Source: Myxococcus qinghaiensis
Lineage (GTDB): Bacteria; Myxococcota; Myxococcia; Myxococcales; Myxococcaceae
Direction of reading: 5' to 3'
Assembly (NCBI RefSeq): GCF_024198215.1
Contig: NZ_JAKCFA010000004.1
Span: 186,001 to 250,000 of the forward strand
Length of the DNA: 64,000 nucleotides
Part shown: one piece after another, positions 28,149 to 37,136 of the stretch
How positions within the stretch are numbered: position 1 is the stretch's first letter
How the letters are laid out: every line of letters starts with the position of its first letter
Translations under genes and position numbers: made by a program
Notes under the pieces: generated by a model
The model's input: only the letters and a program-made list of their open reading frames with translations
Told to the model about the DNA's origin: nothing
The model's database searches: none

Positions 28149-30296
28149 ATGCGTGGGAGTTGGTGTCTCCTCGTGCTGGCCTGTGCCGCCCCTCAGGTGG
28201 CGTGGGGCCGCGCGTCGCCCCAGGCGGAGCAGCCAGCTCCTTCGTCGAATGCGTCCCCGAATGAAGCAGTGCCCGTCGCGGCGGAGTCCGACTCCTCCGT
28301 GACGAGCGACTCCGAGGCTTCGCGAGCAGCCGTCCCGGTGGAGCCCGTCTCCGCCGCGCCGAGCGACTCCGAGGCCGAGGAGAAAGTGTCGAAGCAGGCC
28401 GAGGTCGTCGCGGGTCCAGGGGCCTCGACGACCTCGGCATCTTCGACACCCGCCGAGCAGGATGACGTCCCGGTGGCGCGCACGGTGGTGACGGCGTCGC
28501 GCACGCAGGAGCGCCTGGGCGAGACGCCCGTGGCCACCGAGGTCATCACCCGCGCGGACATCGTCGCGAGCGGCGCTCGGGACGCGTCGGAGTTGCTCGC
28601 CGCGCATCCCGGATTGGAAGTGGTGCAGACCTTCGCCGGAGCGTCGCTCCAGGTGCAGGGCCTGGGTCCCGAGTACGTGCTGGTGCTGGTGGACGGAGAG
28701 CGCGTCGCGGGTCGTGTCGCGGGCAGCGTGGACCTGTCCCGGCTGTCGCTCGAGGACGTGGAGCAGGTGGAGATCGTCAAGGGCCCGTCGTCGGTGCTCT
28801 ACGGCAGTGACGCGGTGGGCGGCGTGGTGAACTTCATCACGCGCCGGGCGCGCAAGCCGCTCGGTGGCGAGCTGCGCGCGGCCTACGGCGCGCTGGAGCG
28901 GCTGGACCTGGACGCGACGGGCGAGGCGCGGGGCGACGGCTGGGGCCTTCGGCTCAGCGGTGGCCTGCAGCGCCGCGCGTCCTATGACCTGGACACCGCC
29001 GACGTGGGCACCACGGGCAGCAGCCTGGAGGGCTTCGACGTCTCCGCCAGCGGAGACCTGAAGGGCGAAGGGCCGCTGTCGCTGGAGGGCTCCGCCGGCT
29101 TCTCGCGACGCACCCAGCGCGGCGTGGACATGGGGGTCGCGGGCGCGGTGTTCGACCGGGCGAGCCGCGACACCTCCATCACCTCGCGCCTGGCGCCGTC
29201 GTGGAAGTTGAGCAGCGACGCGACGCTGCGGGTGGAGGGCGCCTATACCCACTTCCAGCGCCGCTACCTGAGAGACCAGCGCCGCGCCTCCGCGCTGGAC
29301 ACGGTGGAGGACACGCGCGAGCAGCAGGGCCGACTGGGCACGCAGCTCGACGCGCGCGTGGGCGAGCGTCACGCGTTCGTCGTCGGCGCGGAGTTCCTGG
29401 GCGAGTGGCTGGTGGCGGACCGCCTGGAGACGGGCGGCGGAGACCGGGGCCGCGCGTCGCTGTACGCGCAGGACAGCTGGACGCTGGCGACGGGCCCCAA
29501 GCTCGTGGTGGTCCCTGGCGCGCGCCTGGATGTGGACACGCAGTTCGGCACGGCCGTCACGCCCCGGCTCGCGGCGAAGATTGACCCCCTGTCATGGCTC
29601 ACCGTGCGCGGCAGCTACGGCTGGGGCTTCCGGGCGCCGGGCTTCCAGGAGCTGCTGCTCGACTTCGAGAACCCCACCGTCGGCTACGCGGTGCGCGGCA
29701 ACCCGGACTTGAAGCCGGAGCGCTCGCGCAGCTTCAGCCTGTCCACGGAGGTGCGGCCATCGGATGCGTCCCTCATCTGGGTGAGCGCGTATCAGCACTC
29801 GCTGCGCGACATGATTGCCTCCACGCTGGAGCAGGGTGGGGCGCAGCAGCTCTTCACGTACACCAACGTGGCGCGTGCGCGCGTGCGGGGCGGCGAGCTG
29901 GGCCTGCGTCAGCGCTTCCCGTGGCGCCTGTCCGGCGAGGTGGCCTACACGCTCACTGACGGACATGACGAGGAACTGGACCGGGCGCTGGAAGGCCAGG
30001 CGCTCCATCGGCTCACCGCGCAGGCCACGTGGCGTCACCGCGAGTGGGGCCTGGAGACGTGGGTCCGCGCGGCGCTCGTCGGCAAGCGGCCCTTCTATCC
30101 GGATACGGACGGTGACGGTGTCGCCAATCCCTACCAGTCCGAAGCCTATGTCACGGTGGATGCCCGAATCGCTTGGAGGGCGCGTGAGTCGCTCCAGTTC
30201 TTCGTGCTGGGCTCCAACCTCGCGGACGCGGGCAACCCCACGGACCTGCCCATTCCGCCCCGCACCTTCCAGGCCGGCGTCTCGTTCCGGCTGTGA
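28149..30296 (+). CDS. TonB-dependent heme/hemoprotein receptor
   Basis: A 715-residue outer-membrane receptor. Signal peptide residues 1-20. An Ala/Ser/Glu-rich stretch follows to about residue 115. The plug domain starts at TVVTASRTQERLGETPVATEVIT and includes VEIVKGPSSVLYGSDAVGGVVNFITR. The 22-stranded barrel follows. The FRAP and NPDL signatures of heme receptors occur in GWGFRAPGFQELLL and RGNPDLKPERS. The start ATG at 28149 follows GGAGG at 7 bases; the frame upstream is non-coding in character. It is the receptor for the HmuY/HmuSTUV products that follow and should depend on a TonB-ExbBD complex encoded elsewhere. Confidence 0.9.
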   Translation: MRGSWCLLVLACAAPQVAWGRASPQAEQPAPSSNASPNEAVPVAAESDSSVTSDSEASRAAVPVEPVSAAPSDSEAEEKVSKQAEVVAGPGASTTSASSTPAEQDDVPVARTVVTASRTQERLGETPVATEVITRADIVASGARDASELLAAHPGLEVVQTFAGASLQVQGLGPEYVLVLVDGERVAGRVAGSVDLSRLSLEDVEQVEIVKGPSSVLYGSDAVGGVVNFITRRARKPLGGELRAAYGALERLDLDATGEARGDGWGLRLSGGLQRRASYDLDTADVGTTGSSLEGFDVSASGDLKGEGPLSLEGSAGFSRRTQRGVDMGVAGAVFDRASRDTSITSRLAPSWKLSSDATLRVEGAYTHFQRRYLRDQRRASALDTVEDTREQQGRLGTQLDARVGERHAFVVGAEFLGEWLVADRLETGGGDRGRASLYAQDSWTLATGPKLVVVPGARLDVDTQFGTAVTPRLAAKIDPLSWLTVRGSYGWGFRAPGFQELLLDFENPTVGYAVRGNPDLKPERSRSFSLSTEVRPSDASLIWVSAYQHSLRDMIASTLEQGGAQQLFTYTNVARARVRGGELGLRQRFPWRLSGEVAYTLTDGHDEELDRALEGQALHRLTAQATWRHREWGLETWVRAALVGKRPFYPDTDGDGVANPYQSEAYVTVDARIAWRARESLQFFVLGSNLADAGNPTDLPIPPRTFQAGVSFRL

Positions 30297-30324
30297 GTCA
30301 TCACTCAAAGCTCAAGGAGCCCGA

Positions 30325-31047
30325 ATGTCCCGCCCCACCTTCTTCTCCGTGTCCCGTTTCGGCCGTACCGCCGCGGTCCTGTGCCTGTCCGGCCTGCTGT
30401 CCGCCTGCGGTGACGACCTGGTCCCCACGCCTGGGGACGACGATGACAACACGCCGGAGCAGCCGGGCGTCGAGGTGCCGGCCAACGGCACGCACGTGCG
30501 CCACGTGGGCAACACGGACGGCTCCATCACCACCGTCGTCGACGCCACGAGCAAGGAGGCATGGGTGGGCCTGGATTTGGACACCGGCCTGCAGGTGAGC
30601 GCGAGCGAGGACGCTGTCTGGGACCTGTCCTTCCAGCGCTTCGGCATCCGCTCGCGCGGTGGCGTGAATGGCACGGGCGGCGTGGAGGTGGCGGTGCTGC
30701 CCTCGCAGGACTTCCTCCAGCTCACGCAGGCGCCCGTGAGCGGCTTCGCGGTCGACGCGGCTGACGGAGATGACGAGGGCTCGGACCCGGACACTGTCTT
30801 CCAGGCCAACGGCGGCTGGTACGCCTATGACGTGACGACGCACAAGCTGTCGCCGCGCGCGCAGGTGTACGTCGTGCGCTCCGACTCGCGGGCGTACTTC
30901 AAGGTGGAGATGCTGTCCTACTACGACGACGCCGGCACGCCCGCGATGCTCAAGCTGCGCTGGACGAAGGTGACGGCGCCCGTCTCCGGTGGCGCGCTCC
31001 AGGACGGCGTCTCTCCCAGCAGCTCCCCTTTCGAAGTGTCTCACTGA
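30325..31047 (+). CDS. hmuY: HmuY-family heme-binding lipoprotein
   Basis: A 240-residue lipoprotein with lipobox LLSAC (Cys28) and an acidic linker (DDDDNTPEQPG). The mature domain has the HmuY pattern of beta strands (WVGLDLDTGLQVSASEDAVWDLSFQRFGIRSRGGVNGTGGVEVAVL; GWYAYDVTTHKLSPRAQVYVVRS; YFKVEMLSYYDDAGTPAMLKLRWTKV). HmuY proteins capture heme at the cell surface and hand it to the TonB receptor. The strong ribosome site AGGAG lies 6 bases before the ATG, and the gene is 28 bases after the receptor gene. Confidence 0.88.
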   Translation: MSRPTFFSVSRFGRTAAVLCLSGLLSACGDDLVPTPGDDDDNTPEQPGVEVPANGTHVRHVGNTDGSITTVVDATSKEAWVGLDLDTGLQVSASEDAVWDLSFQRFGIRSRGGVNGTGGVEVAVLPSQDFLQLTQAPVSGFAVDAADGDDEGSDPDTVFQANGGWYAYDVTTHKLSPRAQVYVVRSDSRAYFKVEMLSYYDDAGTPAMLKLRWTKVTAPVSGGALQDGVSPSSSPFEVSH

Positions 31048-31080
31048 AGTCGAAGTCCTCCTCTCCCCTGGTGTCTGCCA

Positions 31081-32172
31081 ATGATTTCCCAACCTGCTCC
31101 CACGGCGTCTTCCTCCGAGCCCACCGCCCTCCGTCAGCGCTGGCAGTCGCTGCTCGAGGCCCAGCCGCGCACGCGTATCCGTGATGCGGCCGAACAACTT
31201 GGCGTGAGCGAGGCGCAGTTGCTCGCCACGGGTGTGGGTGAAGACGTCGTCCGGTTGGACCTGCGCCTCGACACGTTGCTGCCTCGCCTGGATGCGCTGG
31301 GCAAGGTGATGACGCTCACGCGCAACGAGAGCGCGGTGCATGAGAAGCGCGGCCTGTATCGCAACGTCGAGGTGAATGGCTCCGTCGCGCTGGTGCTGGA
31401 CGAGAACATCGACCTGCGGCTGTTCCTCACGCGCTGGCGCTTCGGCTTCGCGTTCCGTGAGGCCCGTCCGGAGGGCACACGGCGCAGCCTGCACTTCTTC
31501 GACGGCACGGGCATGGCCGTCCACAAAATCTACCTGGAGGACGAGTCCGGCGTCGGCGCGTACGAGCGCCTGGTGGAGGACTACACCCACGCGGAGCAGT
31601 CGCGCGCGGTGCCGGTGGAGGCGGCCGCGGCTCCGGAGGTTCCCAAGCCGGATGGTGACATCGACGTGGAGGGCCTGGTGTCCGGCTGGCGCGGGCTCCA
31701 GGACACGCATGACTTCTTCCCGCTGTTGCGTCGCTTCAAGGTGGCGCGGACGCAGGCGCTCCGGTTGGTGGGCAGCGAGCTGACGACGCCCGTGGCGCCG
31801 GCCTCGCTGACGTGGGTGCTGGAGAAGGTGGCGGCCTCGGGTCTGCCCATCATGGTGTTCGTAGGCAACCCCGGCGCCATCCAGATTCACACCGGCCCGG
31901 TGCACACCGTGCGCGCCATGGGCCCGTGGATGAACGTGCTGGACCCGAGCTTCAACCTGCACCTGCGCACGGACCACGTCCACACGGCCTGGGTCGTCCG
32001 CAAGCCCACGCGTGATGGCGTCGTCACCTCGCTGGAGCTGTTCGACGCGGCCGGTGAGAACATCGCGCTGCTCTTCGGCAAGCGGAAGCCCGGCATCCCC
32101 GAGCAGCCTGAATGGCGGGCGCTGATGGAGGAGCTCATCGCCGCGCTGCCCGCGACCGGAGTGGCGTCATGA
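31081..32172 (+). CDS. hmuS: HmuS/HemS-type heme-processing protein
   Basis: A 363-residue cytosolic protein of the ChuS/HemS family, which binds imported heme and either degrades it or passes it on. The two structural repeats typical of the family are visible (about residues 40-170 and 215-350). The conserved heme-ligand-type histidine lies in RNESAVHEKRG, and the C-terminal repeat has GNPGAIQIHTGPV and NLHLRTDHVHTAWVVRKPT. Its stop overlaps the next start (ATGA). Confidence 0.9.
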   Translation: MISQPAPTASSSEPTALRQRWQSLLEAQPRTRIRDAAEQLGVSEAQLLATGVGEDVVRLDLRLDTLLPRLDALGKVMTLTRNESAVHEKRGLYRNVEVNGSVALVLDENIDLRLFLTRWRFGFAFREARPEGTRRSLHFFDGTGMAVHKIYLEDESGVGAYERLVEDYTHAEQSRAVPVEAAAAPEVPKPDGDIDVEGLVSGWRGLQDTHDFFPLLRRFKVARTQALRLVGSELTTPVAPASLTWVLEKVAASGLPIMVFVGNPGAIQIHTGPVHTVRAMGPWMNVLDPSFNLHLRTDHVHTAWVVRKPTRDGVVTSLELFDAAGENIALLFGKRKPGIPEQPEWRALMEELIAALPATGVAS

Positions 32173-33095
32173 AGCGCGTCACCGTGCTCCTGGCTGCGTT
32201 GCTGATGTCGCAGGCCGCGCTGGCCTCGACGCCCGCCGCGCCGGCCGCCCCCGTTGCTCCGAAGACGGCTCCGGCACCCGCCGCTGCGAAGACGGCACCG
32301 GCCGCCGCCGCGCCGAAGCTGGTGACGGTGGGGCCCGCTGTCACGGAGACGGTGTTCGCGCTGGGCGCGGGCGCGCAGGTGGTGGGCGTCGACGACACCA
32401 GCCTGGCGCTGCCCGTGGCGCGGAGCCGTCCGAAGGTGGGCTATCAGCGCGCGCTGGCCGCGGAGCCCCTGCTCGCGCTCGGCGCGTCTTGGCTGCTGGC
32501 GACGGAGGAGGCGGGACCTCCTGGCGTTCTCGAGCAGCTCCGCACGGCGGGCATGGAGGTCGTCGTCCTGTCCAACCAGCCCACGCTGGACGAGGCCCGG
32601 CGACGCATCCGGACGCTCGCGACGAAGCTGGGCCGGGTGTCCGAGGGTGAGGCGCTCGTCGCGGAGCTGGAGTCGGACCTGAAGCGCGCCGCGGCTCGGT
32701 CCGCGTCGGCGAAGCAGGCGAAGCCCAAGCGCATCCTCGCGCTGTATGCCCGGGGCGCCAACGCCCTCATGGTCGCGGGCAAGGACACGGCCACCGATGA
32801 GCTCATCCGGCTGGCGGGTGGCGTGAATGCCGTAACGGACTACACCGGCCACCGGCCGCTCACGGCCGAGGCGGTGGTGGGCGCGGCGCCCGACATCATC
32901 CTGCTTCCCGGCGGCACGCTGCAGGCCGTCGGAGGTGAGGCGGGGCTTCGGCAGGTCCCCGGTCTGTCCCAGGTGAAGGGCTGGAAGCTGACCACCATCG
33001 AGGACGTCCACTTCATGAGCCTGGGGCCCAAGCTGGGCAAGGCCGTGCAGCGCTTGCAGGACGGCATGGGACTTCCGGCGCAGGACGGGACATGA
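32169..33095 (+). CDS. hmuT: Heme ABC transporter, periplasmic binding protein
   Basis: A 308-residue protein with a signal peptide (LLAALLMSQAALA) and an Ala/Pro-rich linker. A class III (helical-backbone) periplasmic binding protein follows: VTVGPAVTETVFALGAGAQVVGVDDTS, RPKVGYQRALAAEPLLALGASWLLAT and LIRLAGGVNAV. Carries heme from the periplasm to the HmuUV permease. It overlaps both neighbours by 4 bases, giving full translational coupling in hmuSTUV. Confidence 0.92.
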   Translation: MKRVTVLLAALLMSQAALASTPAAPAAPVAPKTAPAPAAAKTAPAAAAPKLVTVGPAVTETVFALGAGAQVVGVDDTSLALPVARSRPKVGYQRALAAEPLLALGASWLLATEEAGPPGVLEQLRTAGMEVVVLSNQPTLDEARRRIRTLATKLGRVSEGEALVAELESDLKRAAARSASAKQAKPKRILALYARGANALMVAGKDTATDELIRLAGGVNAVTDYTGHRPLTAEAVVGAAPDIILLPGGTLQAVGGEAGLRQVPGLSQVKGWKLTTIEDVHFMSLGPKLGKAVQRLQDGMGLPAQDGT

Positions 33096-34186
33096 GCGCC
33101 TCCGACGTGGCTCCCGCTCCCGCGACCTATCCGGCGCGGGAGCAGGTGAGGGCGACCGGGCGTCCTCGCCCGTGGCTCGTGCTGGGGGCCGCGCTCGTGG
33201 TCGTCACGCTCACGTCGCTCTCGGTGGGCTCCTACCGGGTGCCCCTGCTGGGGCTGTTCGGCAGTGTGCTGGAGGCGTTGGGGCTGGAGACAGGCTATCG
33301 GCTGGATGCAACGCAGCAGGCGGTGCTGCTGTCCATCCGTCTGCCGCGCGTGGTGCTCGGGGTGATGGTGGGCGCGGTGCTGGCCACCAGCGGCGCCGCG
33401 CTCCAGGCGCTGTTCCGCAATCCGCTCGTGGAGCCGGGCCTCCTGGGGACCTCCAGTGGCGCGGCCCTGGGCGCGGTGACGGCCATCGTCCTGGATGTGG
33501 CCCTCAGCTCGCGGCTGGGGTCGTTCCGGGTGCTCGTGGTTCCGGGCGCGGCGTTCCTGGGCGCGCTGAGCGCCACGGTGCTCGCGCAGCGGCTGGGCGG
33601 GGGCGGTGGACGCACGGAGACGGCGCGCATCCTCCTGGCGGGCGTGGCGGTGAGCGCGGGTGCGGGCGCGGGGATTGGCCTGCTCACGCAGATGGCCACC
33701 GACGCGCAGCTTCGCACCATCACCTTCTGGACCTGGGGCAGCTTGGCCGGCGCCTCCTGGAGCGTGGTGGTGGCGTCCACGGTGCCGCTGCTCATCGCGC
33801 TGGCTTTTCTGCTGAGGGATTCACGCTCGCTCAACCTGCTGCTCCTGGGAGAGCGCGAGGCGTGGCACCTGGGCGTGGACGTGGAGAAGCTGAAGCGACG
33901 GCTCGTCCTCGCGGCGGCGCTGGGTGTCGGCGCGGCGGTGTCCGTCTCGGGCGTCATCGGCTTCGTGGGGTTGCTCGTCCCTGCGCTGCTGCGGCTCGCG
34001 CTCGGGCCGGACCACCGGCGGTTGATGGGGGCCTCCGCGCTCCTGGGCTCGGCGTTGCTCGTCGCCGCGGACGTGCTGGCGCGCACCGGGGCGGTGCCCC
34101 AGGAGCTTCCCGTCGGTGCGCTCACGTCCATGCTGGGCGTCCCTGTCTTCGTCTCGATGCTGGTGCGCGGCAAGGGGATGTCATGA
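33092..34186 (+). CDS. hmuU: Heme ABC transporter, permease (FecCD family)
   Basis: A 364-residue inner-membrane protein with about ten hydrophobic segments. Family motifs are LSIRLPRVVLGVMVGAVLATSGAALQALFRNPLVEPGLLGTSSGAALG and the cytoplasmic loop for the ATPase (LLGEREAWHLGVDVEKLKRRL). GFVGLLVPALLRLALGPDHRRLM is the typical late segment. Forms the channel with HmuV. ATGA overlaps at both ends. Confidence 0.94.
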   Translation: MSASDVAPAPATYPAREQVRATGRPRPWLVLGAALVVVTLTSLSVGSYRVPLLGLFGSVLEALGLETGYRLDATQQAVLLSIRLPRVVLGVMVGAVLATSGAALQALFRNPLVEPGLLGTSSGAALGAVTAIVLDVALSSRLGSFRVLVVPGAAFLGALSATVLAQRLGGGGGRTETARILLAGVAVSAGAGAGIGLLTQMATDAQLRTITFWTWGSLAGASWSVVVASTVPLLIALAFLLRDSRSLNLLLLGEREAWHLGVDVEKLKRRLVLAAALGVGAAVSVSGVIGFVGLLVPALLRLALGPDHRRLMGASALLGSALLVAADVLARTGAVPQELPVGALTSMLGVPVFVSMLVRGKGMS

Positions 34187-34986
34187 GCCTGGAGGCACGG
34201 GGAATCGAGGTGTGGCGAGGCCGGGGGCGCGCGTTGGGGCCCGTGTCCCTGGAGCTGGTTCCCGGCGAGGTCCTCGCCGTGGTGGGCCCGAATGGCGCGG
34301 GCAAGTCCACGCTGCTCTCGGCCTTCTGCGGAGAGCTGAGCTGTACCGTGGGCGACGTGCTGCTGGACGGGCGCCCGCTGTTGAAGTGGCCTCCTCGGGA
34401 GCGAGCGCTGCGGCTGGGCGTGCTTCCCCAGGAGTCGTCACTGGGGTTCGGCTTCACCGTGCTGGAGGTGGCGCTGCTCGGGCGCAGTCCTCACGCGACG
34501 CGGGGCGAGGGGAGCGTGGACCTGGAGGCGGCGCTGGCCTCGCTGGAGGTGATGGACATCCGGCACCTGTCGTCGCGGCCATACACCTCGCTCTCGGGAG
34601 GAGAGCGGCAGCGGGTGCAACTCGCGCGCGTGCTCGCGCAACTCTGGGAGGCGCCCGCGCACGGGCATCGCTATCTGTTGCTCGACGAGCCGACCTCGAG
34701 CCTGGACTTGTCGCATCAGCATCTCGTCCTGGAAGAGGCAACGCGCTTCGCGCGGCAGGGTGGCGCGGTGCTCGCGGTGCTTCATGATTTGAATCTGGCC
34801 GCGCGCTATGCGCACCGCATCGCGGTCCTCAAGGACGGCAAGCTGGTGGAGCTGGGGGCTCCCGCCCAGGTGTTTCGACCGGAGCTCATCGCGAGCACCT
34901 TCGGCCTGCAGGTCCGTGTCGTCGAGTATCCGGATTCACCCGCGCCTTTCATCATTCCGTCAGGCCGGGCTCCGCCTCCCGCGTGA
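34183..34986 (+). CDS. hmuV: Heme ABC transporter, ATPase
   Basis: A 267-residue ATPase. Walker A GPNGAGKST (residues 37-45), Q-loop GVLPQES, signature LSGGERQRVQLARVL, Walker B YLLLDEPTSSLD, and the switch histidine in VLHDLNLA. Last gene of the heme operon; a large hairpin follows. Confidence 0.95.
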   Translation: MSLEARGIEVWRGRGRALGPVSLELVPGEVLAVVGPNGAGKSTLLSAFCGELSCTVGDVLLDGRPLLKWPPRERALRLGVLPQESSLGFGFTVLEVALLGRSPHATRGEGSVDLEAALASLEVMDIRHLSSRPYTSLSGGERQRVQLARVLAQLWEAPAHGHRYLLLDEPTSSLDLSHQHLVLEEATRFARQGGAVLAVLHDLNLAARYAHRIAVLKDGKLVELGAPAQVFRPELIASTFGLQVRVVEYPDSPAPFIIPSGRAPPPA

Positions 34987-35018
34987 GCGGGTGGCTTCGA
35001 GTTTCGCAGGTTGCTTCT

Positions 35019-35094
35019 CGCGGGGGTGTGCGGCGAACCCGGCCTCCCTCCATGTTTCACCGCCGGGCGCCCGCCCCCGCGAGGAGTGCTTTTT
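35019..35094 (+). terminator. Long nested hairpin with a T-run after the heme operon
   Basis: CGCGGGGG (35019-35026) pairs with CCCCCGCG (35074-35081), and inside it CGGCG (35031-35035) pairs with CGCCG (35061-35065). TTTTT follows at 35090-35094. This is the best intrinsic-terminator candidate in the window, starting 33 bases past the hmuV stop. The rest of the gap to 35300 holds another 8-bp stem (35116-35144) but no gene I can support. Confidence 0.5.
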
Positions 35095-35300
35095 GATGCG
35101 GCGTCACGCCTCGCTGCCTGCTCGCCTCCAGGGTTTGAGCAGGCGGGCAGGCTGACGTTGTCGGATGCCTGACACCGTTTCACCCCGGATGCGGGCAGGC
35201 AGGGGACCCCCGCGCCTCCTGCTCCTGCGTCCTTCGAGGACACCGTGTTGTCCTGCCGCGCACCCGTCACCAGTGTGGCGGACGTGGAGGTGGTACGGCG

Positions 35301-36971
35301 TTGGGCTTCAAGTCGGCGGTTCGCGCGGGTGGGTGGACGCTCGTGTTCTGGGCGCTGGGCGTGGGGTTGTTGGCGTGTGGTGGCGCGGGCTCGGGAGACC
35401 TGCCGTGTGACGCCGCTTGCGAGGCCTCCGATGAAGCTTGCCGGATGGCCGCGTGCTCCGGCGCACCCGAGGAGTCGGTGAGGGCGCAGGTGGACTGCTC
35501 GGCGCTCCCCGCCGGAGGTCGGTGTCTGGGGCCTCGCGTGGTGGAGCGCTGTCATGACGGGCAGCTCTCGCGCGAGGACTGCGCGGCGAGTGATGCCTGC
35601 GTCGAATCCGAGTCGGGTGGCGGTGCTCGCTGCGAGGCCGGTGCGGCCTGTGTGGAGAGCACGTCGCGTTGCTCGGCCACGGGGGCATTGGAGCGATGCT
35701 CGGCGGGACGTTGGCTGGAGGAGCCGTGTGAGGCGGGCTGCGTCGCGGAGGGGAGCCGAGGCTGGTGCGGCGAACCGGGACGGACGCTGAGTGGCTTCGC
35801 GCGCTATGAGCGGCGCCTGCCCGATGCGGCCTTCCATGACTGGACGTCGGAGACGGAGTGGGTGCCGGCGCGAGGCTTCCTCGTCGCGTCCTTCCAAGGG
35901 GGCTCGCTCATCGACCTGGGAGTGACGGATGGCGTGGGCCGCTTCACCGTGCGCTTGCCGAAGGAGGTGGGCCCGGAGGACCTCGTCGTCGTGTACGCGG
36001 CGGGGCAGGGGAAGAAGGGCACGGTGGACTACGCGGTGGCGGACCCGGGCCTGTCCGGTGCGCAGACGCTGCCCGTGACTCCGGGCGCCTCCGCGCGGTT
36101 GTGGAGCTGGGCTCGCCCGACGCGGGCGCTGCTGGAGTCGCCCGTGGTCGCCATCGGGGAATCGGAAGGCTCGGGCGCGGCGGCGGTGTTCGAGGCGGTG
36201 AGCGCGGCGTGGAACAGCACGCGGGAGCGCTATGGCCGCACGGGGCTGCCCGTGGTGGCGTGGCTGGGGTTCGGCACGACGTGGTCCTGTGGAGCGTGCT
36301 TCGCGCCATGGCAGGTGACCGCGGCGGGGCGACGTTGGGGCGCGCAGTTGTGGCTGCCGGGAGACGCCGACGCGGCGTGGTGGTCCGAGGCGATGGTGCT
36401 CCACGAACTGGGCCACTGGGCGATGGCGAGCCATGGGACGAGCCCCTCCGAGGGCGGTCCTCACTACGTCGGCGTGCCCACCTTTCCGGGACAGGCGTGG
36501 AGCGAGGGCTGGGCCACGTGGTTCAGCTCCGACACGCGCGGCAATCCCCGCTACTACGACAGGCAGGGCGGGACGATGTTCTGGTTGGACCTGGAGACGC
36601 GCTCGCCGGAGCTGGCCTCGTGGTCTCGCCCCCGGCCCGAGGATGGACTGCTCCAGCCGATCGAGGAGAACGAGGTGGCCGCGATGCTCTACCGGCTGGG
36701 CACGGGCACGCCGTCACGGCAGGCCATGTATGAGGCGCTCGCGGCTCCGTCGATGAACCTGGCGCCGTGGGCGCGGGGGTATCGCAAGCACACGTGGCGG
36801 ATGGTGGAGGGGAAGCAGGTGGACGTGGTGGAGACGGCGGACTCCGCGCCGTGTCTCGCGGACTTCCTGGACTCGCTGATGTGCAAGGGCTACCCGCGCG
36901 CCTTGATGGACGCGGCCACCGAGCCGACCGTGGCGTATCCGTATCCCAGCCATGCCCCCCTGTGCCGGTGA
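35301..36971 (+). CDS. Cys-rich lipoprotein with a zinc metallopeptidase-like domain
   Basis: A 556-residue lipoprotein starting at TTG 35301, with lipobox LLAC (Cys26). Residues about 30-160 are a Cys-rich segment (around 16 cysteines, e.g. CDAACEASDEACRMAAC). A beta-rich domain follows, then a zinc motif HELGH at 368-372 (VLHELGHWAMASHG) and an acidic EGWATW at 402, which could be the third zinc ligand as in gluzincins. Substrate unknown; the lipobox suggests a surface or periplasmic peptidase. A start upstream cannot be excluded, since no strong ribosome site precedes the TTG. Confidence 0.7.
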   Translation: MGFKSAVRAGGWTLVFWALGVGLLACGGAGSGDLPCDAACEASDEACRMAACSGAPEESVRAQVDCSALPAGGRCLGPRVVERCHDGQLSREDCAASDACVESESGGGARCEAGAACVESTSRCSATGALERCSAGRWLEEPCEAGCVAEGSRGWCGEPGRTLSGFARYERRLPDAAFHDWTSETEWVPARGFLVASFQGGSLIDLGVTDGVGRFTVRLPKEVGPEDLVVVYAAGQGKKGTVDYAVADPGLSGAQTLPVTPGASARLWSWARPTRALLESPVVAIGESEGSGAAAVFEAVSAAWNSTRERYGRTGLPVVAWLGFGTTWSCGACFAPWQVTAAGRRWGAQLWLPGDADAAWWSEAMVLHELGHWAMASHGTSPSEGGPHYVGVPTFPGQAWSEGWATWFSSDTRGNPRYYDRQGGTMFWLDLETRSPELASWSRPRPEDGLLQPIEENEVAAMLYRLGTGTPSRQAMYEALAAPSMNLAPWARGYRKHTWRMVEGKQVDVVETADSAPCLADFLDSLMCKGYPRALMDAATEPTVAYPYPSHAPLCR

Positions 36972-37136
36972 AGCCGTGATGTTCATCTTGGGGACGCAGG
37001 GGCCAGTTCTGGAGTGCATGGTGTCGATGATGGAACGTGACCGGCGGGAAGGCCGGGAGGCCCTCGTTCATCCGGGTGTCGGTTCGGTGGTTGCTGGGGT
37101 GTGGTGCGCTGCCCGGGTTCGGGAGGGAGCGTGCTC

